From positions 68,999 to 106,866 of the forward strand of contig JAAWNY010000001.1 of assembly GCA_022799175.1 (NCBI GenBank): 37,868 bases of DNA, given 5' to 3'. The translations under genes were made by a program, and so were the position numbers. The notes under the pieces were generated by a model. That model ran no database searches, was not told the origin of the DNA, and saw only the letters and a program-made list of their open reading frames with translations. The stretch is from Lachnospiraceae bacterium (GTDB taxonomy: Bacteria; Bacillota; Clostridia; Lachnospirales; Lachnospiraceae). Below are positions 25,775-33,400 of this stretch, piece by piece; the stretch's first letter is position 1; each line of letters opens with the position of its first letter.

Positions 25775-25936
25775 GGCATTGCTTGCGAGTATTATCCCGA
25801 ATTCGGGACAATACTCGCAAGCAATGCCTTCTTGTACAGAAGGCTCATTTTCGCAGATTTTCCGTACCAGGAAAACCTGCGAAAATGCTTGTTGGTGAAG
25901 GTCCCCAAGCCCCTCAAGATCGTTACCTGCGGTAAC
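25775..25936. repeat. Array of four hairpins, including a 54-bp near-perfect palindrome
   Basis: H1: 25775-25828, a palindrome in which every pair matches except 25794 (A) with 25809 (C); its centre is TCCCGAATTCGGGA. H2: CCTTCT/AGAAGG (25827-25843). H3: 25846-25887, arms of 11+6 bp with one A/C mismatch (25857 with 25876) and a 6-nt loop. H4: GTTACC-TGC-GGTAAC (25922-25936). H1 and H2 are not followed by T-runs, so they are not ordinary terminators. Confidence 0.85.
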
Positions 25937-26048
25937 GGCTGCGCGTCCGTTTACCTAGTAGTCCGGATCGGAAATTCTTGTGAATGTTTCCTTATGGTTC
26001 CTTGTCATTGCAGTGGGGTTGTTGACTCTTATAAAGTATCGAGTCTGC

Positions 26049-26077
26049 TTGCCATCTGGCAGTTATCATGATAATAT
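26049..26077 (+). promoter_or_regulatory. Sigma-A promoter with palindromic operator for the zinc-ribbon pair
   Basis: TTGCCA (26049-26054), a 17-bp spacer, then TAATAT (26072-26077) with an upstream TGA. The perfect palindrome TTATCATGATAA (26063-26074) overlaps the spacer and -10, a typical operator position. Confidence 0.6.
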
Positions 26078-26103
26078 ATTGAGCAAGAGGTGAGAACAAA
26101 TCT

Positions 26104-27108
26104 ATGTTACATGGTTCAATGAGAACTCAGGAAGAAAACAGACAGCCGTCGAATCCGGAACCTTGTGTATCCTGTGGAGGCCAGTTGACAAGGAAGAATC
26201 CTTATTTGTATCAGTGTACTTCCTGTAAGCGGACGTATTACATATCAGCAAACCGGACACACAAAGTATCGGTTCAGGTATCAGCGGGAAGATTGATCGT
26301 GCTTTGTGCAGGGATCGTAATGGCAATAACAGTGGTGGCTATGGCAGGTTATCAGTGGTATACGGGACGTTTGGTAGCTTCGGCCAGCCGTTTTTCTGTA
26401 GTATTCCGTGATTTCCTGATGGAAGTTTATGAAAAGCCGGTGGCGGAGATCAGTTCGGAAGATCTGGAGAACATTCGTTACTTGAAGATCGAGAAGGAGA
26501 AAAAATATCGTTTTACCTACAGTTTCGAAGATTATTACGACGATAGGGATGCAAAAAGTTTTGCAAGAACGTTGCAAGTAATCGAGGTGGCAGGAAAGAA
26601 GGAGGATTTTTCACCAACAAATGTGCAGTATTTTACAGGACTTACTCGTTTGGAACTATACACAGAGGGATGGGAGAATTATATCTTGCCAGAGAACAAT
26701 ATGTTGCGGGGAATTGTCTGTGTGGATGGGCTGTCGAAATATGGAAATCCTCAGTTTTTTACAGCAATAAATCCAGATACCTTAGAGGAGGTAGCGATTC
26801 TAGGGACAGGGGAACGAAAAGATTTTTCTTTTTTGGAATATTTGCAGGGGGTAAAGCGTCTGGTGCTGTCAGAGGTGAATCTGGAGGATGGCGAAATACT
26901 GGACGATTTTAAAGAATTGGAAGAATTATATTTGTACTATGTGGGGATGAAGGAAGAAGAGGCAACAGAGATTATTGAAGAATTTTTATCTTTGTCATCG
27001 CTAAAGCATTTTTATATAGAAGGAAAAACCGCATGGTATATCACAAAGGAGCAGTGGGCAAATTGGGAAGAGACGTATGGGAACCGAATTCTTCTAGAAA
27101 GAAAGTAG
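26104..27108 (+). CDS. Zinc-ribbon, single-TM protein with LRR-like C-terminus
   Basis: A 334-residue protein of unknown function. An N-terminal zinc ribbon (C21/C24 and C38/C41) precedes one membrane helix (about 63-86). The remaining region starts with a conserved segment (EISSEDLENIRYLKI, YSFEDYYDD, FTGLTRLELY) and ends in leucine-rich-repeat-like strands (about 225-310). With the zinc ribbon inside the cell, the LRR part would be outside. GAGGTGA lies about 12 nt before the ATG at 26104; an ATG at 26119 is possible. The next gene is a longer paralogue. Confidence 0.8.
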   Translation: MLHGSMRTQEENRQPSNPEPCVSCGGQLTRKNPYLYQCTSCKRTYYISANRTHKVSVQVSAGRLIVLCAGIVMAITVVAMAGYQWYTGRLVASASRFSVVFRDFLMEVYEKPVAEISSEDLENIRYLKIEKEKKYRFTYSFEDYYDDRDAKSFARTLQVIEVAGKKEDFSPTNVQYFTGLTRLELYTEGWENYILPENNMLRGIVCVDGLSKYGNPQFFTAINPDTLEEVAILGTGERKDFSFLEYLQGVKRLVLSEVNLEDGEILDDFKELEELYLYYVGMKEEEATEIIEEFLSLSSLKHFYIEGKTAWYITKEQWANWEETYGNRILLERK

Positions 27109-27122
27109 ATGGGGAAGAGTAT

Positions 27123-28880
27123 GTGATTCGGACTTCCAATCAAAATGAGAAAGCAGAGCTTTTAAAGCTGGAATGTGAAAATTGCGGAGCTTCTCTAGAT
27201 TTGGTGGACAAGACACATGCCGTCTGCCCTTACTGTGGACAACGATATCGGATTGATGAGGCAAAAGGAACGATAGTCCATGTTCAGGTAGATTACAGTG
27301 GCAGCGACGAGATGTATGAGGCGGTCAGTAATACTAGGAAGGTACTGATTGTATTTTTGATTGTGGCAGCAGTGATTACCTTGATTGTATTGGGCTTTAA
27401 TATTGCAGCGAAAAAGTCTGTGTTTTCCACTTCGGATTCGGATATGCCGGTGGATGCGAACGGCCAATTATTGATGATTTTTTGTCAGGATATTTTTGAA
27501 AAAAAGTATAAGGAAATTACTCCGGAAGAATTTGCTTCTGTGCGATATCTACGGTGTACCTATGAGCGGGAGGGCAGTGAAACTTTTAATGTAATTTCTT
27601 ACAGCTTTGAAGATTATGAGGATTTTGGTAGCGAGGAGGAGTTTCAAGATACAGTAAAAGAATGGAGCTATCGTACGAAACGGGTTAGTTGGCCTTCCGA
27701 TTATACCATGTTTACTGGGTTGACTCGGATTGATACGACGGATACGGTCTGGCTTTCTCTGCTAAAGTTTTCTCCAGACAGCAAAATTACCCGGGTTGAT
27801 ACGGACGATCGCCTGGACACCGTATTTGGCATATTGAATCCAGAATATATCAAAATATTGCACTTGGGAATCATGGGAAATAATCTGGAAGGAATTGGCC
27901 AGTTTAAGAATCTGGAAGAATTGGAGGTGGATACCAATCTGTCAGCTGCGGTGGCGGACGTCAGCGGAATTGAAGAGTGCAGACACTTAAAAAGATTGCG
28001 GCTGCGGTGTGGAGACTCGTATACGGGATTAGAAAGTCTGGCAGAGTTGTCGGAGCTCCAAAGCCTGTTTATCGATTCTGCAATATTAAAAGATTGTGGT
28101 TTTTTGAAGGAACTGTCTCAGCTGGAAGAACTTTCGATTGATACTGGGGAGGAGGCGGATCTTTCTTTGCTGGCGGATCTTCCTCATCTAAAGCGAGTAA
28201 ATTTTCTGGATCAAGAATATATTCAGCCAGAGGAGATTTTTCGACTTCAGGGGGTGGAAGAGTTGGCGATAGCGGTCAAAGAGCAGGAGTGTCTGGAGGA
28301 ATTGGCGGCGATTGAGAGTTTGAAAAAGCTGGATTTGCATTTGGCAGTAAAAGAATATGGAGTGCCTACAGACGTCTCGGCATTGGGGAGACTAAAAAAG
28401 TTGGAACGGTTGGAATTGGATAATTTCTGGGGAGGAGAGATGGTGGGGATAGAATCTTTGCTGATGCTGCCAGAATTGAAGGAATTTTGGCTGGGCAAAG
28501 AGACGGCAGGGGAGTTGGAACCGTTGTTAGATCCTGAGATTTTAACGGATAATACCGGGATTTTGGAACTGGCATTTTTAAATTGCCATCCGAAAAACGC
28601 GATTTCCAAAGAGCCAATGGACTTCCGTTTTGTGGCCCGATTTCCCAATATCAAAAGATTGTATCTGGATGGCTGTGATGTGACGGATATTTCTTTTGTG
28701 GCCGGGCTGGAAGACCTGCGGATATGCAGTCTGATGGATAGTGAACTTTTAGATTTGTCACCGCTTTTGCAGTGCCAGAAGTTAGAGGCTGTGTCAGTGG
28801 ATGAGAAATCGGCACCATCGGCGCAGTTCCCAGCAGATGTCGCAGTGAATATGGAGTTTTATGTAAGAATTTATGAATGA
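27123..28880 (+). CDS. Zinc-ribbon, single-TM leucine-rich-repeat protein
   Basis: A 585-residue paralogue of the preceding gene: zinc ribbon (C18/C21 and C35/C38; ECENCGASL, AVCPYCGQRY), membrane helix (about 72-95), the shared segment (ITPEEFASVRYLRC, SYSFEDYEDF, FTGLTRIDT), then many LRRs (about 230-580; LEELEVDT, LKRLRLR, LKKLDLHL). Predicted topology places the repeats outside the cell. The start is uncertain: the open frame goes back to an ATG at 27033, overlapping the upstream gene, but the GTG at 27123 follows GGGGAAGAG, begins 14 nt after the upstream stop and leaves a sensible N-terminus. Function is unknown; LRRs suggest ligand or protein binding. Confidence 0.8.
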   Translation: MIRTSNQNEKAELLKLECENCGASLDLVDKTHAVCPYCGQRYRIDEAKGTIVHVQVDYSGSDEMYEAVSNTRKVLIVFLIVAAVITLIVLGFNIAAKKSVFSTSDSDMPVDANGQLLMIFCQDIFEKKYKEITPEEFASVRYLRCTYEREGSETFNVISYSFEDYEDFGSEEEFQDTVKEWSYRTKRVSWPSDYTMFTGLTRIDTTDTVWLSLLKFSPDSKITRVDTDDRLDTVFGILNPEYIKILHLGIMGNNLEGIGQFKNLEELEVDTNLSAAVADVSGIEECRHLKRLRLRCGDSYTGLESLAELSELQSLFIDSAILKDCGFLKELSQLEELSIDTGEEADLSLLADLPHLKRVNFLDQEYIQPEEIFRLQGVEELAIAVKEQECLEELAAIESLKKLDLHLAVKEYGVPTDVSALGRLKKLERLELDNFWGGEMVGIESLLMLPELKEFWLGKETAGELEPLLDPEILTDNTGILELAFLNCHPKNAISKEPMDFRFVARFPNIKRLYLDGCDVTDISFVAGLEDLRICSLMDSELLDLSPLLQCQKLEAVSVDEKSAPSAQFPADVAVNMEFYVRIYE

Positions 28881-28891
28881 AAAGAGAGAAA

Positions 28892-28943
28892 CTCTGCTGT
28901 TTTTGGAAGTTTTGAAGAAGGGGGAAAACAGCAGAGATATTTT
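28892..28943 (+). terminator. Terminator after the zinc-ribbon/LRR pair
   Basis: Perfect 12-bp stem (28892-28903 with 28925-28936; CTCTGCTGTTTT with its complement), a 21-nt loop, then ATATTTTTG. Confidence 0.85.
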
Positions 28944-28955
28944 TGTTCCCAGTAC

Positions 28956-28984
28956 TTGACATTACATAGTAATAGGTGTAATAT
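28956..28984 (+). promoter_or_regulatory. Promoter with PadR-like operator
   Basis: Consensus TTGACA (28956-28961), a 17-bp spacer, then TAATAT (28979-28984). The inverted repeat ATTACA-N10-TGTAAT (28961-28966, 28977-28982) fills the space between the hexamers. PadR-family repressors bind this kind of dyad, so autoregulation by the downstream PadR gene is likely. Confidence 0.75.
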
Positions 28985-29034
28985 GGTATCAGGCAATAAC
29001 AGAATGTTGCTGATGCAGAAAGGTGTGAAAAATC

Positions 29035-29355
29035 ATGAATGCACAGTTTAAGAAAGGGGTTTTGGAACTAATTGTGCTGGAATCGGTTCGCCAGCGTGAT
29101 ATGTATGGCTACGAGCTGGTGGAAGAAGTGTCTAAGGTGGTGGATGTCAATGAAGGGACGATTTATCCATTGCTGAAACGTTTGACGAATGAGCATTATT
29201 TTGAGACCTATCTGCGGGAGTCTACAGAGGGACCGCCCAGAAAGTATTATCATTTGACAGCGGCGGGAATATTATATCGGGACAGTCTGGAGAAGGAATG
29301 GAATGAATTGGCGGAAAAAGTAGGAGGTTTTTTGGAGGAATGCCGAAATGGATAA
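29035..29355 (+). CDS. PadR family transcriptional regulator
   Basis: A 106-residue winged-helix regulator. Signatures are the start MNAQFKKGVLELIVL, MYGYELVEEV, the recognition region EGTIYPLLKRL (about 41-51) and the wing PPRKYYHLTAAG (about 69-80). AAAGGTG precedes the ATG. The stop overlaps the DUF1700 gene by 8 nt, so the two are translationally coupled. The usual role is repression of its own operon. The inducer is unknown. Confidence 0.93.
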   Translation: MNAQFKKGVLELIVLESVRQRDMYGYELVEEVSKVVDVNEGTIYPLLKRLTNEHYFETYLRESTEGPPRKYYHLTAAGILYRDSLEKEWNELAEKVGGFLEECRNG

Positions 29356-30244
29356 GAAGACATTTATAAAAGAACTGGAGCAGGCATTGTCGGTGCTTCA
29401 AGAAGAGGAACTAAAAGATATCATCAGTGAGTATGAGCAGCATATTGATATGAAACAGGAACGTGGACTCACGGAGGAAGAAGCCATTGCAGATTTTGGA
29501 AGCTTAGATGAGCTGGCGACCGAGATTCTGGAAGCCTATCATGTACGTGCGGATTATGGGATGGAGAAAAAGTACAGGCAGGGAATTTTTCGAAAAGGGT
29601 TCAGAAAGATTTTCGGACAGGGCAAGTCGTGGGGACTTCGGTTATGGGTATTTATCTTTGCAGGAGTGCAGCAGTTGGGGAATATTCTTCTTCGTATCGG
29701 TATGTTTTGGAAACAGTTAGGGAGCCGGTTTTGGAAAAAGCTTGTGGGATTTGCAGGTAACCGGAAAAATTATGATCTTTTACATAAGGAAGAATCAGCA
29801 ATGGGAACAGAGAAAAAAATTATCAATAAAGAAACGTGGAAAGAGACACAAAATTCGGATGTTGCAGAAATAAAGAAAATATCTAAGATAGGGAAGTTTT
29901 GGGGAACGGTGTTTCATGGGACTGCCAATCTGGTGAAAGAGATGATATATTTATGTTCTCGGATATTCAGATGGGGGATACGCATGACCTGGAATGCAGG
30001 TTGTTTGGGTTTTTCTTTTTGTTGTGGTTTCTTTGGGTTGATTTGTCTGTATGGATTTGGGTTGCTGATTGTACTTTTGCTGCAAGGATATCCATTGGTA
30101 GGGCTAACGATGGGATGTCTGGGACTGGTGATGTGTACATTTTCAGCAGCTTGCCTGGGACTGACAATGCTTTGGAGAGTGAGGAAAAATACAGAGGCTT
30201 CTCAAAGAGCATACCAGGAGCCGGAAGGAGATCAACATGCGTAA
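29348..30244 (+). CDS. DUF1700/HAAS-domain membrane protein
   Basis: A 298-residue protein with an N-terminal HAAS (DUF1700) helical domain (about 1-70; FIKELEQAL, ISEYEQHID, ADFGSLDELATEIL), a basic/aromatic middle region, and two or more hydrophobic helices near the C-terminus (about 215-290). Partner of the upstream PadR regulator, with overlapping reading frames. PadR/DUF1700 pairs often precede DUF4097 envelope proteins, and an envelope-stress or surface-sensing role has been proposed for related operons. Here that is only an inference. Confidence 0.88.
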   Translation: MDKKTFIKELEQALSVLQEEELKDIISEYEQHIDMKQERGLTEEEAIADFGSLDELATEILEAYHVRADYGMEKKYRQGIFRKGFRKIFGQGKSWGLRLWVFIFAGVQQLGNILLRIGMFWKQLGSRFWKKLVGFAGNRKNYDLLHKEESAMGTEKKIINKETWKETQNSDVAEIKKISKIGKFWGTVFHGTANLVKEMIYLCSRIFRWGIRMTWNAGCLGFSFCCGFFGLICLYGFGLLIVLLLQGYPLVGLTMGCLGLVMCTFSAACLGLTMLWRVRKNTEASQRAYQEPEGDQHA

Positions 30245-30797
30245 GATACAGAAAATTTTATTAGGAATATTTTTAGGTGGTGTGCTTTTAGGCGGCATTG
30301 GAACCGGAGTCGCTTTGGTTGAGTATTCATCTTTGGCTTATGCCGGAGAAAGAAGGCTGGGAGAAGAGAACCTGATTACTCAGAATATGGATTATGTTTT
30401 TATTCCGGAGGAAGAAGAGGTTTTGATCATTGACAGCTATTGGGGAGAGGAAGATTGTAGGATAGAAAGCGATGAAGAGGTGCCGGAAGGGACCATTCGT
30501 TATGAGATTACCTATAATGAGAAAGCAGTAAAACCACGTCTGAATTTCTGGGAGACGGAAGAAGCCGAGGAGGAATCCGATCAAATAACTATGGAAGAAC
30601 AGCAGAAACGCAGGAAAACATTTCTGCAGTTGCACGTTCGATATATCAACAGTGATTTTGCAACTCTGATGACTTGTAAAGATGAAATTCTGAGAGAATT
30701 GAAAAATAAACGGATCTTTACTTATGATATGGCATATGTAACAAAGCTGCGGATTAAAGTGAACCCAGAGACGATGCCGTTTGTTCATAAAGAATGA
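30237..30797 (+). CDS. Membrane-anchored or secreted protein, third gene of the PadR operon
   Basis: A 186-residue protein with an N-terminal signal or anchor (basic MRKIQK, then a hydrophobic stretch about 7-29), possibly cleaved after SLAYA. The rest is acidic and soluble, with no motif I recognise. It overlaps the DUF1700 gene by 8 nt. Its position is where a DUF4097-type protein is normally found, and the segment around VFIPEEEEVLIIDSYWG could be a diverged start of that fold. It is shorter than typical and I cannot confirm the relationship. Confidence 0.75.
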   Translation: MRKIQKILLGIFLGGVLLGGIGTGVALVEYSSLAYAGERRLGEENLITQNMDYVFIPEEEEVLIIDSYWGEEDCRIESDEEVPEGTIRYEITYNEKAVKPRLNFWETEEAEEESDQITMEEQQKRRKTFLQLHVRYINSDFATLMTCKDEILRELKNKRIFTYDMAYVTKLRIKVNPETMPFVHKE

Positions 30798-30848
30798 TAC
30801 CTCTGTTCATGAAGGATAGGAAACTTGTTAATATTTCAAGCGAATAAT

Positions 30849-30893
30849 AAAATCCCGACAGACCCCTATGGGCGGTAGCTGCCGGGATTTTTT
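30849..30893. terminator. Bidirectional terminator between the PadR operon and mntP
   Basis: A 9-bp stem, AAAATCCCG (30849-30857) with CGGGATTTT (30883-30891), with an inner CCC/GGG hairpin. T-tracts follow on both strands. It lies between convergent genes and touches the mntP stop codon. Confidence 0.85.
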
Positions 30894-31449
30894 AAAAGAA
30901 AAGATGCTCGATAAGAATTTTTGTACCCATGAGGAGAAGAATACATCCGCCTGTCAATTCAGCCCGGGATTTGTAGCGGCAGCCAAAGATAGCACCTGTT
31001 TTGACGCCAATTACAGAGAGTATAAACGTGATTAAACCAATCAGAGAGATGGCTGGCAGAATTTGTACCTGTAAAAAAGCGAAAGTAACGCCTACAGCCA
31101 GCGCGTCGATACTGGTGGCAATGGCCAATAAAAGCATACTCCCCATGGCGAGAGAAGCATCACAGGATTCTTCTTCCTTGTTTAAAGCTTCACGGATCAT
31201 ATTAATTCCGATAATACCTAATAGAATAAATGCGATCCAGTGGTCATAGGCAGTGATGGCGTCTTGAAAACAAGTGCCGAGAAAATAGCCAAGAGCAGGC
31301 ATGAATGCCTGAAACCCGCCAAAATAAAGGCCGACGATGAACGCATATCGCAAGTGTATTTTTTGAACAGACAGTCCTTTACAGATAGATACCGCAAAGG
31401 CATCCATGGACAGTCCGACAGCAATTATCAATAATTCCCAAACAGACAT
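30892..31449 (-). CDS. mntP: Manganese efflux pump MntP
   Basis: A six-helix membrane exporter of 185 residues, the usual MntP length. The conserved acidic motifs are D16 ([10 protein letters not shown]) and D115 ([10 protein letters not shown]), on equivalent helices of the two half-repeats. The loop after helix 3 is acidic (NKEEESCD). The ATG at 31449 has AGGGGG 8 nt upstream. The leader is only about 45 nt, so the yybP-ykoY manganese riboswitch often found before mntP is absent here. Substrate assignment is by family. Confidence 0.92.
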   Translation of the reverse strand: MSVWELLIIAVGLSMDAFAVSICKGLSVQKIHLRYAFIVGLYFGGFQAFMPALGYFLGTCFQDAITAYDHWIAFILLGIIGINMIREALNKEEESCDASLAMGSMLLLAIATSIDALAVGVTFAFLQVQILPAISLIGLITFILSVIGVKTGAIFGCRYKSRAELTGGCILLLMGTKILIEHLFF

Positions 31450-31500
31450 AAGAAAATCCCCCTATAGTCTTGTAGTATATATGCCAGAAAAACTTTTTTT

Positions 31501-31529
31501 ATTCTAACGAAAAGAGAAAGGGATGTCAA
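31501..31529 (-). promoter_or_regulatory. Sigma-A promoter of mntP
   Basis: On the minus strand, consensus TTGACA (31529-31524), a 17-bp spacer, then TAGAAT (31506-31501). The rest of the gap to 31738 shows no clear plus-strand promoter. Confidence 0.75.
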
Positions 31530-31738
31530 GAAAAAGGATGCAAGATACTTGATGAACCGTAGTAATTGAGGAAAGAGTTTCTTGAAAATATGAAAACAGG
31601 TATGGACTTTACAAATTTACTGTGTTAAACTATCAGGAGCAGCCAATTCGATTGTCTGGATGTTGTGAAAAATTTTTTCAGAAGAAGTTTTGACATCGGG
31701 ATTTTGTGGCTTGTTTTGAGTAAAGAGGGGAGTTTGCT

Positions 31739-32026
31739 ATGAATAAGAAAATCAAGACGGAAGCGGTGGATCATCTTTTTCAGGCGATATTAACGCTACA
31801 GACACCGGAAGAATGTTATGCATTTTTTGAAGATGTATGTACTGTGAATGAGCTTTTGTCCTTGTCTCAGCGTTATGAAGTGGCAAAAATGTTGCGGGAG
31901 AAGAGGACTTATCTCGATATAGCGGAGAAAACTGGTGCTTCAACGGCAACAATCAGCCGTGTAAATCGCTCTTTGAATTATGGCAGTGATGGATATGATA
32001 TGGTGTTTGCCCGTCTTCCTCAATAA
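31739..32026 (+). CDS. YerC/YecD family TrpR-like regulator
   Basis: A 95-residue helix-turn-helix protein of the TrpR-related YerC group. Motifs are FFEDVCTVNELLSLSQRYEVAKML (its central part, about 29-52) and the DNA-reading helix region KTGASTATISRVNRSL. AGAGGGGAG precedes the ATG by about 7 nt. It is monocistronic here. Targets of this family in Clostridia are not well defined. No adjacent tryptophan genes are present. Confidence 0.88.
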   Translation: MNKKIKTEAVDHLFQAILTLQTPEECYAFFEDVCTVNELLSLSQRYEVAKMLREKRTYLDIAEKTGASTATISRVNRSLNYGSDGYDMVFARLPQ

Positions 32027-32071
32027 AGGCAACAGGGAGTAAAGCGTTTGAAATGATTCAGAATAGTCAAA

Positions 32072-32112
32072 CTCCTGAGACGATTCGGAAGGCTTTCGAT
32101 ACGTCTCAGGAG
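32072..32112. terminator. Terminator-like hairpin between convergent genes
   Basis: Perfect 11-bp stem, CTCCTGAGACG (32072-32082) with CGTCTCAGGAG (32102-32112). It lies between the YerC-like and DUF1836 genes. Neither strand has a long T-run immediately after it, so it may work with other factors. Confidence 0.6.
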
Positions 32113-32125
32113 ATTTGCTGTCTGT

Positions 32126-32746
32126 TTATCGTTTTTTCTTGTTTTCACTGGCAGAGGAATCTTCTTCGCGGAGCTGATCTAAGATATCTTCGATCATCTG
32201 TTTTTTCAAATAGACGTCAAAGGCCAGTTCGCTGATAAAGGCAAACAATTGAAGATAAGACTGTTCTTCCTCCTCGACATCAGGGAAGGTGGTCTTGGCA
32301 GCTTCAAATTTTGCAAGGATATCTTCTTTCAGCCGTTCCATCTGGTCGTGCTCTAAGGAAAAGACCTCCAGGTAAATATCGCTCAAGGATAAACTGGCAG
32401 AAGCATTGAAATGGTGCTCGGTGATAGGACGGAATAACTGCTCGATATCATGGAAGGACAGCAAGCTTTTATAGTAATAGATGAAAAGCAAAAGCAAAAT
32501 ATGCTCCCGGGAATATTTCTTCTTGACAGGAGGCGGAAGAAGACGGTTCTTGGCATAATTGTTGATCATGGTCTTGGTCAATACCTTATCTTCTGGATTT
32601 CTCTTCGTTTTTTGTAATTGATCTTCCATAAAAGAAGTAACCTGATCCATGTACAGGTCAATCTCGGGAATTTTGTCCAGTTTGATATAAGACAGATTAT
32701 CCAGCCGGGCAAGAAAATCAGTGATTCTTTCGTCGTTATTTTTCAT
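32126..32746 (-). CDS. DUF1836 domain protein
   Basis: A 206-residue protein. The N-terminal region up to about 110 matches DUF1836 (MDQVTSFMEDQL, TKTMINNYAKNRLLPPP, KKYSREHILLLLFIYYYKS), which has a MerR-like helix-turn-helix. The family includes B. subtilis YkrK, a repressor of the membrane protease gene htpX. The C-terminal half is helical and charged. The ATG at 32746 has AGAGGTGA 5 nt upstream. It is likely a transcription regulator; its target is unknown. Confidence 0.82.
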   Translation of the reverse strand: MKNNDERITDFLARLDNLSYIKLDKIPEIDLYMDQVTSFMEDQLQKTKRNPEDKVLTKTMINNYAKNRLLPPPVKKKYSREHILLLLFIYYYKSLLSFHDIEQLFRPITEHHFNASASLSLSDIYLEVFSLEHDQMERLKEDILAKFEAAKTTFPDVEEEEQSYLQLFAFISELAFDVYLKKQMIEDILDQLREEDSSASENKKKR

Positions 32747-32764
32747 GTTGTCACCTCTGACCTT

Positions 32765-32793
32765 ATTATATAGTTTTTAATACTAGATGGCAA
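32765..32793 (-). promoter_or_regulatory. Sigma-A promoter of the DUF1836 gene
   Basis: On the minus strand, TTGCCA (32793-32788), a 17-bp spacer, and consensus TATAAT (32770-32765). Confidence 0.75.
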
Positions 32794-32811
32794 GAGGAAA
32801 ATCATATTTTC

Positions 32812-32855
32812 TGTCGGAATCAATGATTGAAAGAATAAATATTGATTTTCCGACA
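32812..32855. repeat. Inverted repeat in the divergent intergenic region
   Basis: TGTCGGAATCAAT (32812-32824) pairs with ATTGATTTTCCGACA (32841-32855), with a 2-nt bulge and a 16-nt loop. It lies upstream of the DUF1836 promoter and before the coiled-coil gene. It is a possible operator or hairpin. Confidence 0.55.
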
Positions 32856-32913
32856 TATACTTCTACTAATGGGATAACCTGCCAACTATTATAAAATCGG
32901 AGGGATGAAAGTC

Positions 32914-33159
32914 ATGGCAAGAAGGGCAAGAAAAACGCCATTGGAAAAATATCAGGAGGAACTAAACGAGGTACAGGAAAGCATTCAACAGTATGAGAAT
33001 TGTCTGGAAACTTTACAGGAACGGGAAAAAGAACTTCAGGAGCAAATCATGATGGAGAAATTTAAGGAAGTGAATGAATTGTTGGAAATGCAAAATATGT
33101 CTCTGGATGATTTGAAAGGAATGCTGATAGCAGAAGGCGGGAGTGCAGAAATCGCATAA
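32914..33159 (+). CDS. Short coiled-coil protein of unknown function
   Basis: An 81-residue protein with a basic start (MARRARKTPLEKY), then a long heptad-rich coiled coil (about 12-62) and a short tail with MSLDDLKGML. No family is recognised with confidence. The layout resembles small DUF4315-like proteins, but that is weak. An in-frame ATG at 32905 abuts the GGAGGG (32899-32904); the ATG at 32914, 9 nt downstream, is better placed. Confidence 0.7.
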   Translation: MARRARKTPLEKYQEELNEVQESIQQYENCLETLQEREKELQEQIMMEKFKEVNELLEMQNMSLDDLKGMLIAEGGSAEIA

Positions 33160-33331
33160 AAGGATTTTTGCTGTTGTGTTTAGAAGTCTTGCAGTGAAGA
33201 GATGAGAAAATATTTTTAGATATATGTTTTCATCTTTTTGCTGCTACTTTTTTGTGATAAAAGAAAAAATAAGGGAGGGTTTTGGGGAAGTAGCAGATGA
33301 CTGGAAGATTGGAAGCGATAGAAGCAGACAG

Positions 33332-33360
33332 TGGAAGATTTACAGGAATTATGATATAAT
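33332..33360 (+). promoter_or_regulatory. Extended -10 promoter of pcrA
   Basis: TGATATAAT gives a consensus extended -10 (TATAAT at 33355-33360). A weak -35, TGGAAG, lies 17 bp upstream. The predicted start is near 33367, so the gene must begin at 33401 rather than at the more upstream open-frame start. Confidence 0.65.
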
Positions 33361-33400
33361 TCTGGAATACACCACAGACAAGAAAGGATTACGAATACAT

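Larger units (their letters stand above)
25683..26103. other. Non-coding region with hairpin array right of the EIIC fusion gene
   Basis: No supportable gene; short open frames here run through palindromes. It holds the hairpin array at 25775-25936, an inverted repeat GACTC/GAGTC (26024-26045), and the promoter and operator of the next gene. Confidence 0.65.

Noticed and set aside
25775..25936. Hairpin array as a CRISPR array or integron attC site
   Set aside because: There are no direct repeats with spacers and no cas genes. No integrase gene or attC core sites are visible.
25701..26071. Several overlapping open frames of 65-109 codons in the hairpin array
   Set aside because: They read through the palindromes, have no ribosome binding sites, and their composition is not protein-like.
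27033..27122. Upstream ATG for the second zinc-ribbon/LRR protein
   Set aside because: It would overlap the preceding gene by 76 nt and add a sequence that looks like out-of-frame translation. The GTG at 27123 is better, though an AGAAGGA site before 27033 keeps some doubt.
33224..33400. N-terminal extension of the PcrA helicase
   Set aside because: The extension contains the predicted promoter and does not match the family N-terminus, which begins at MAIYDALNPRQ.
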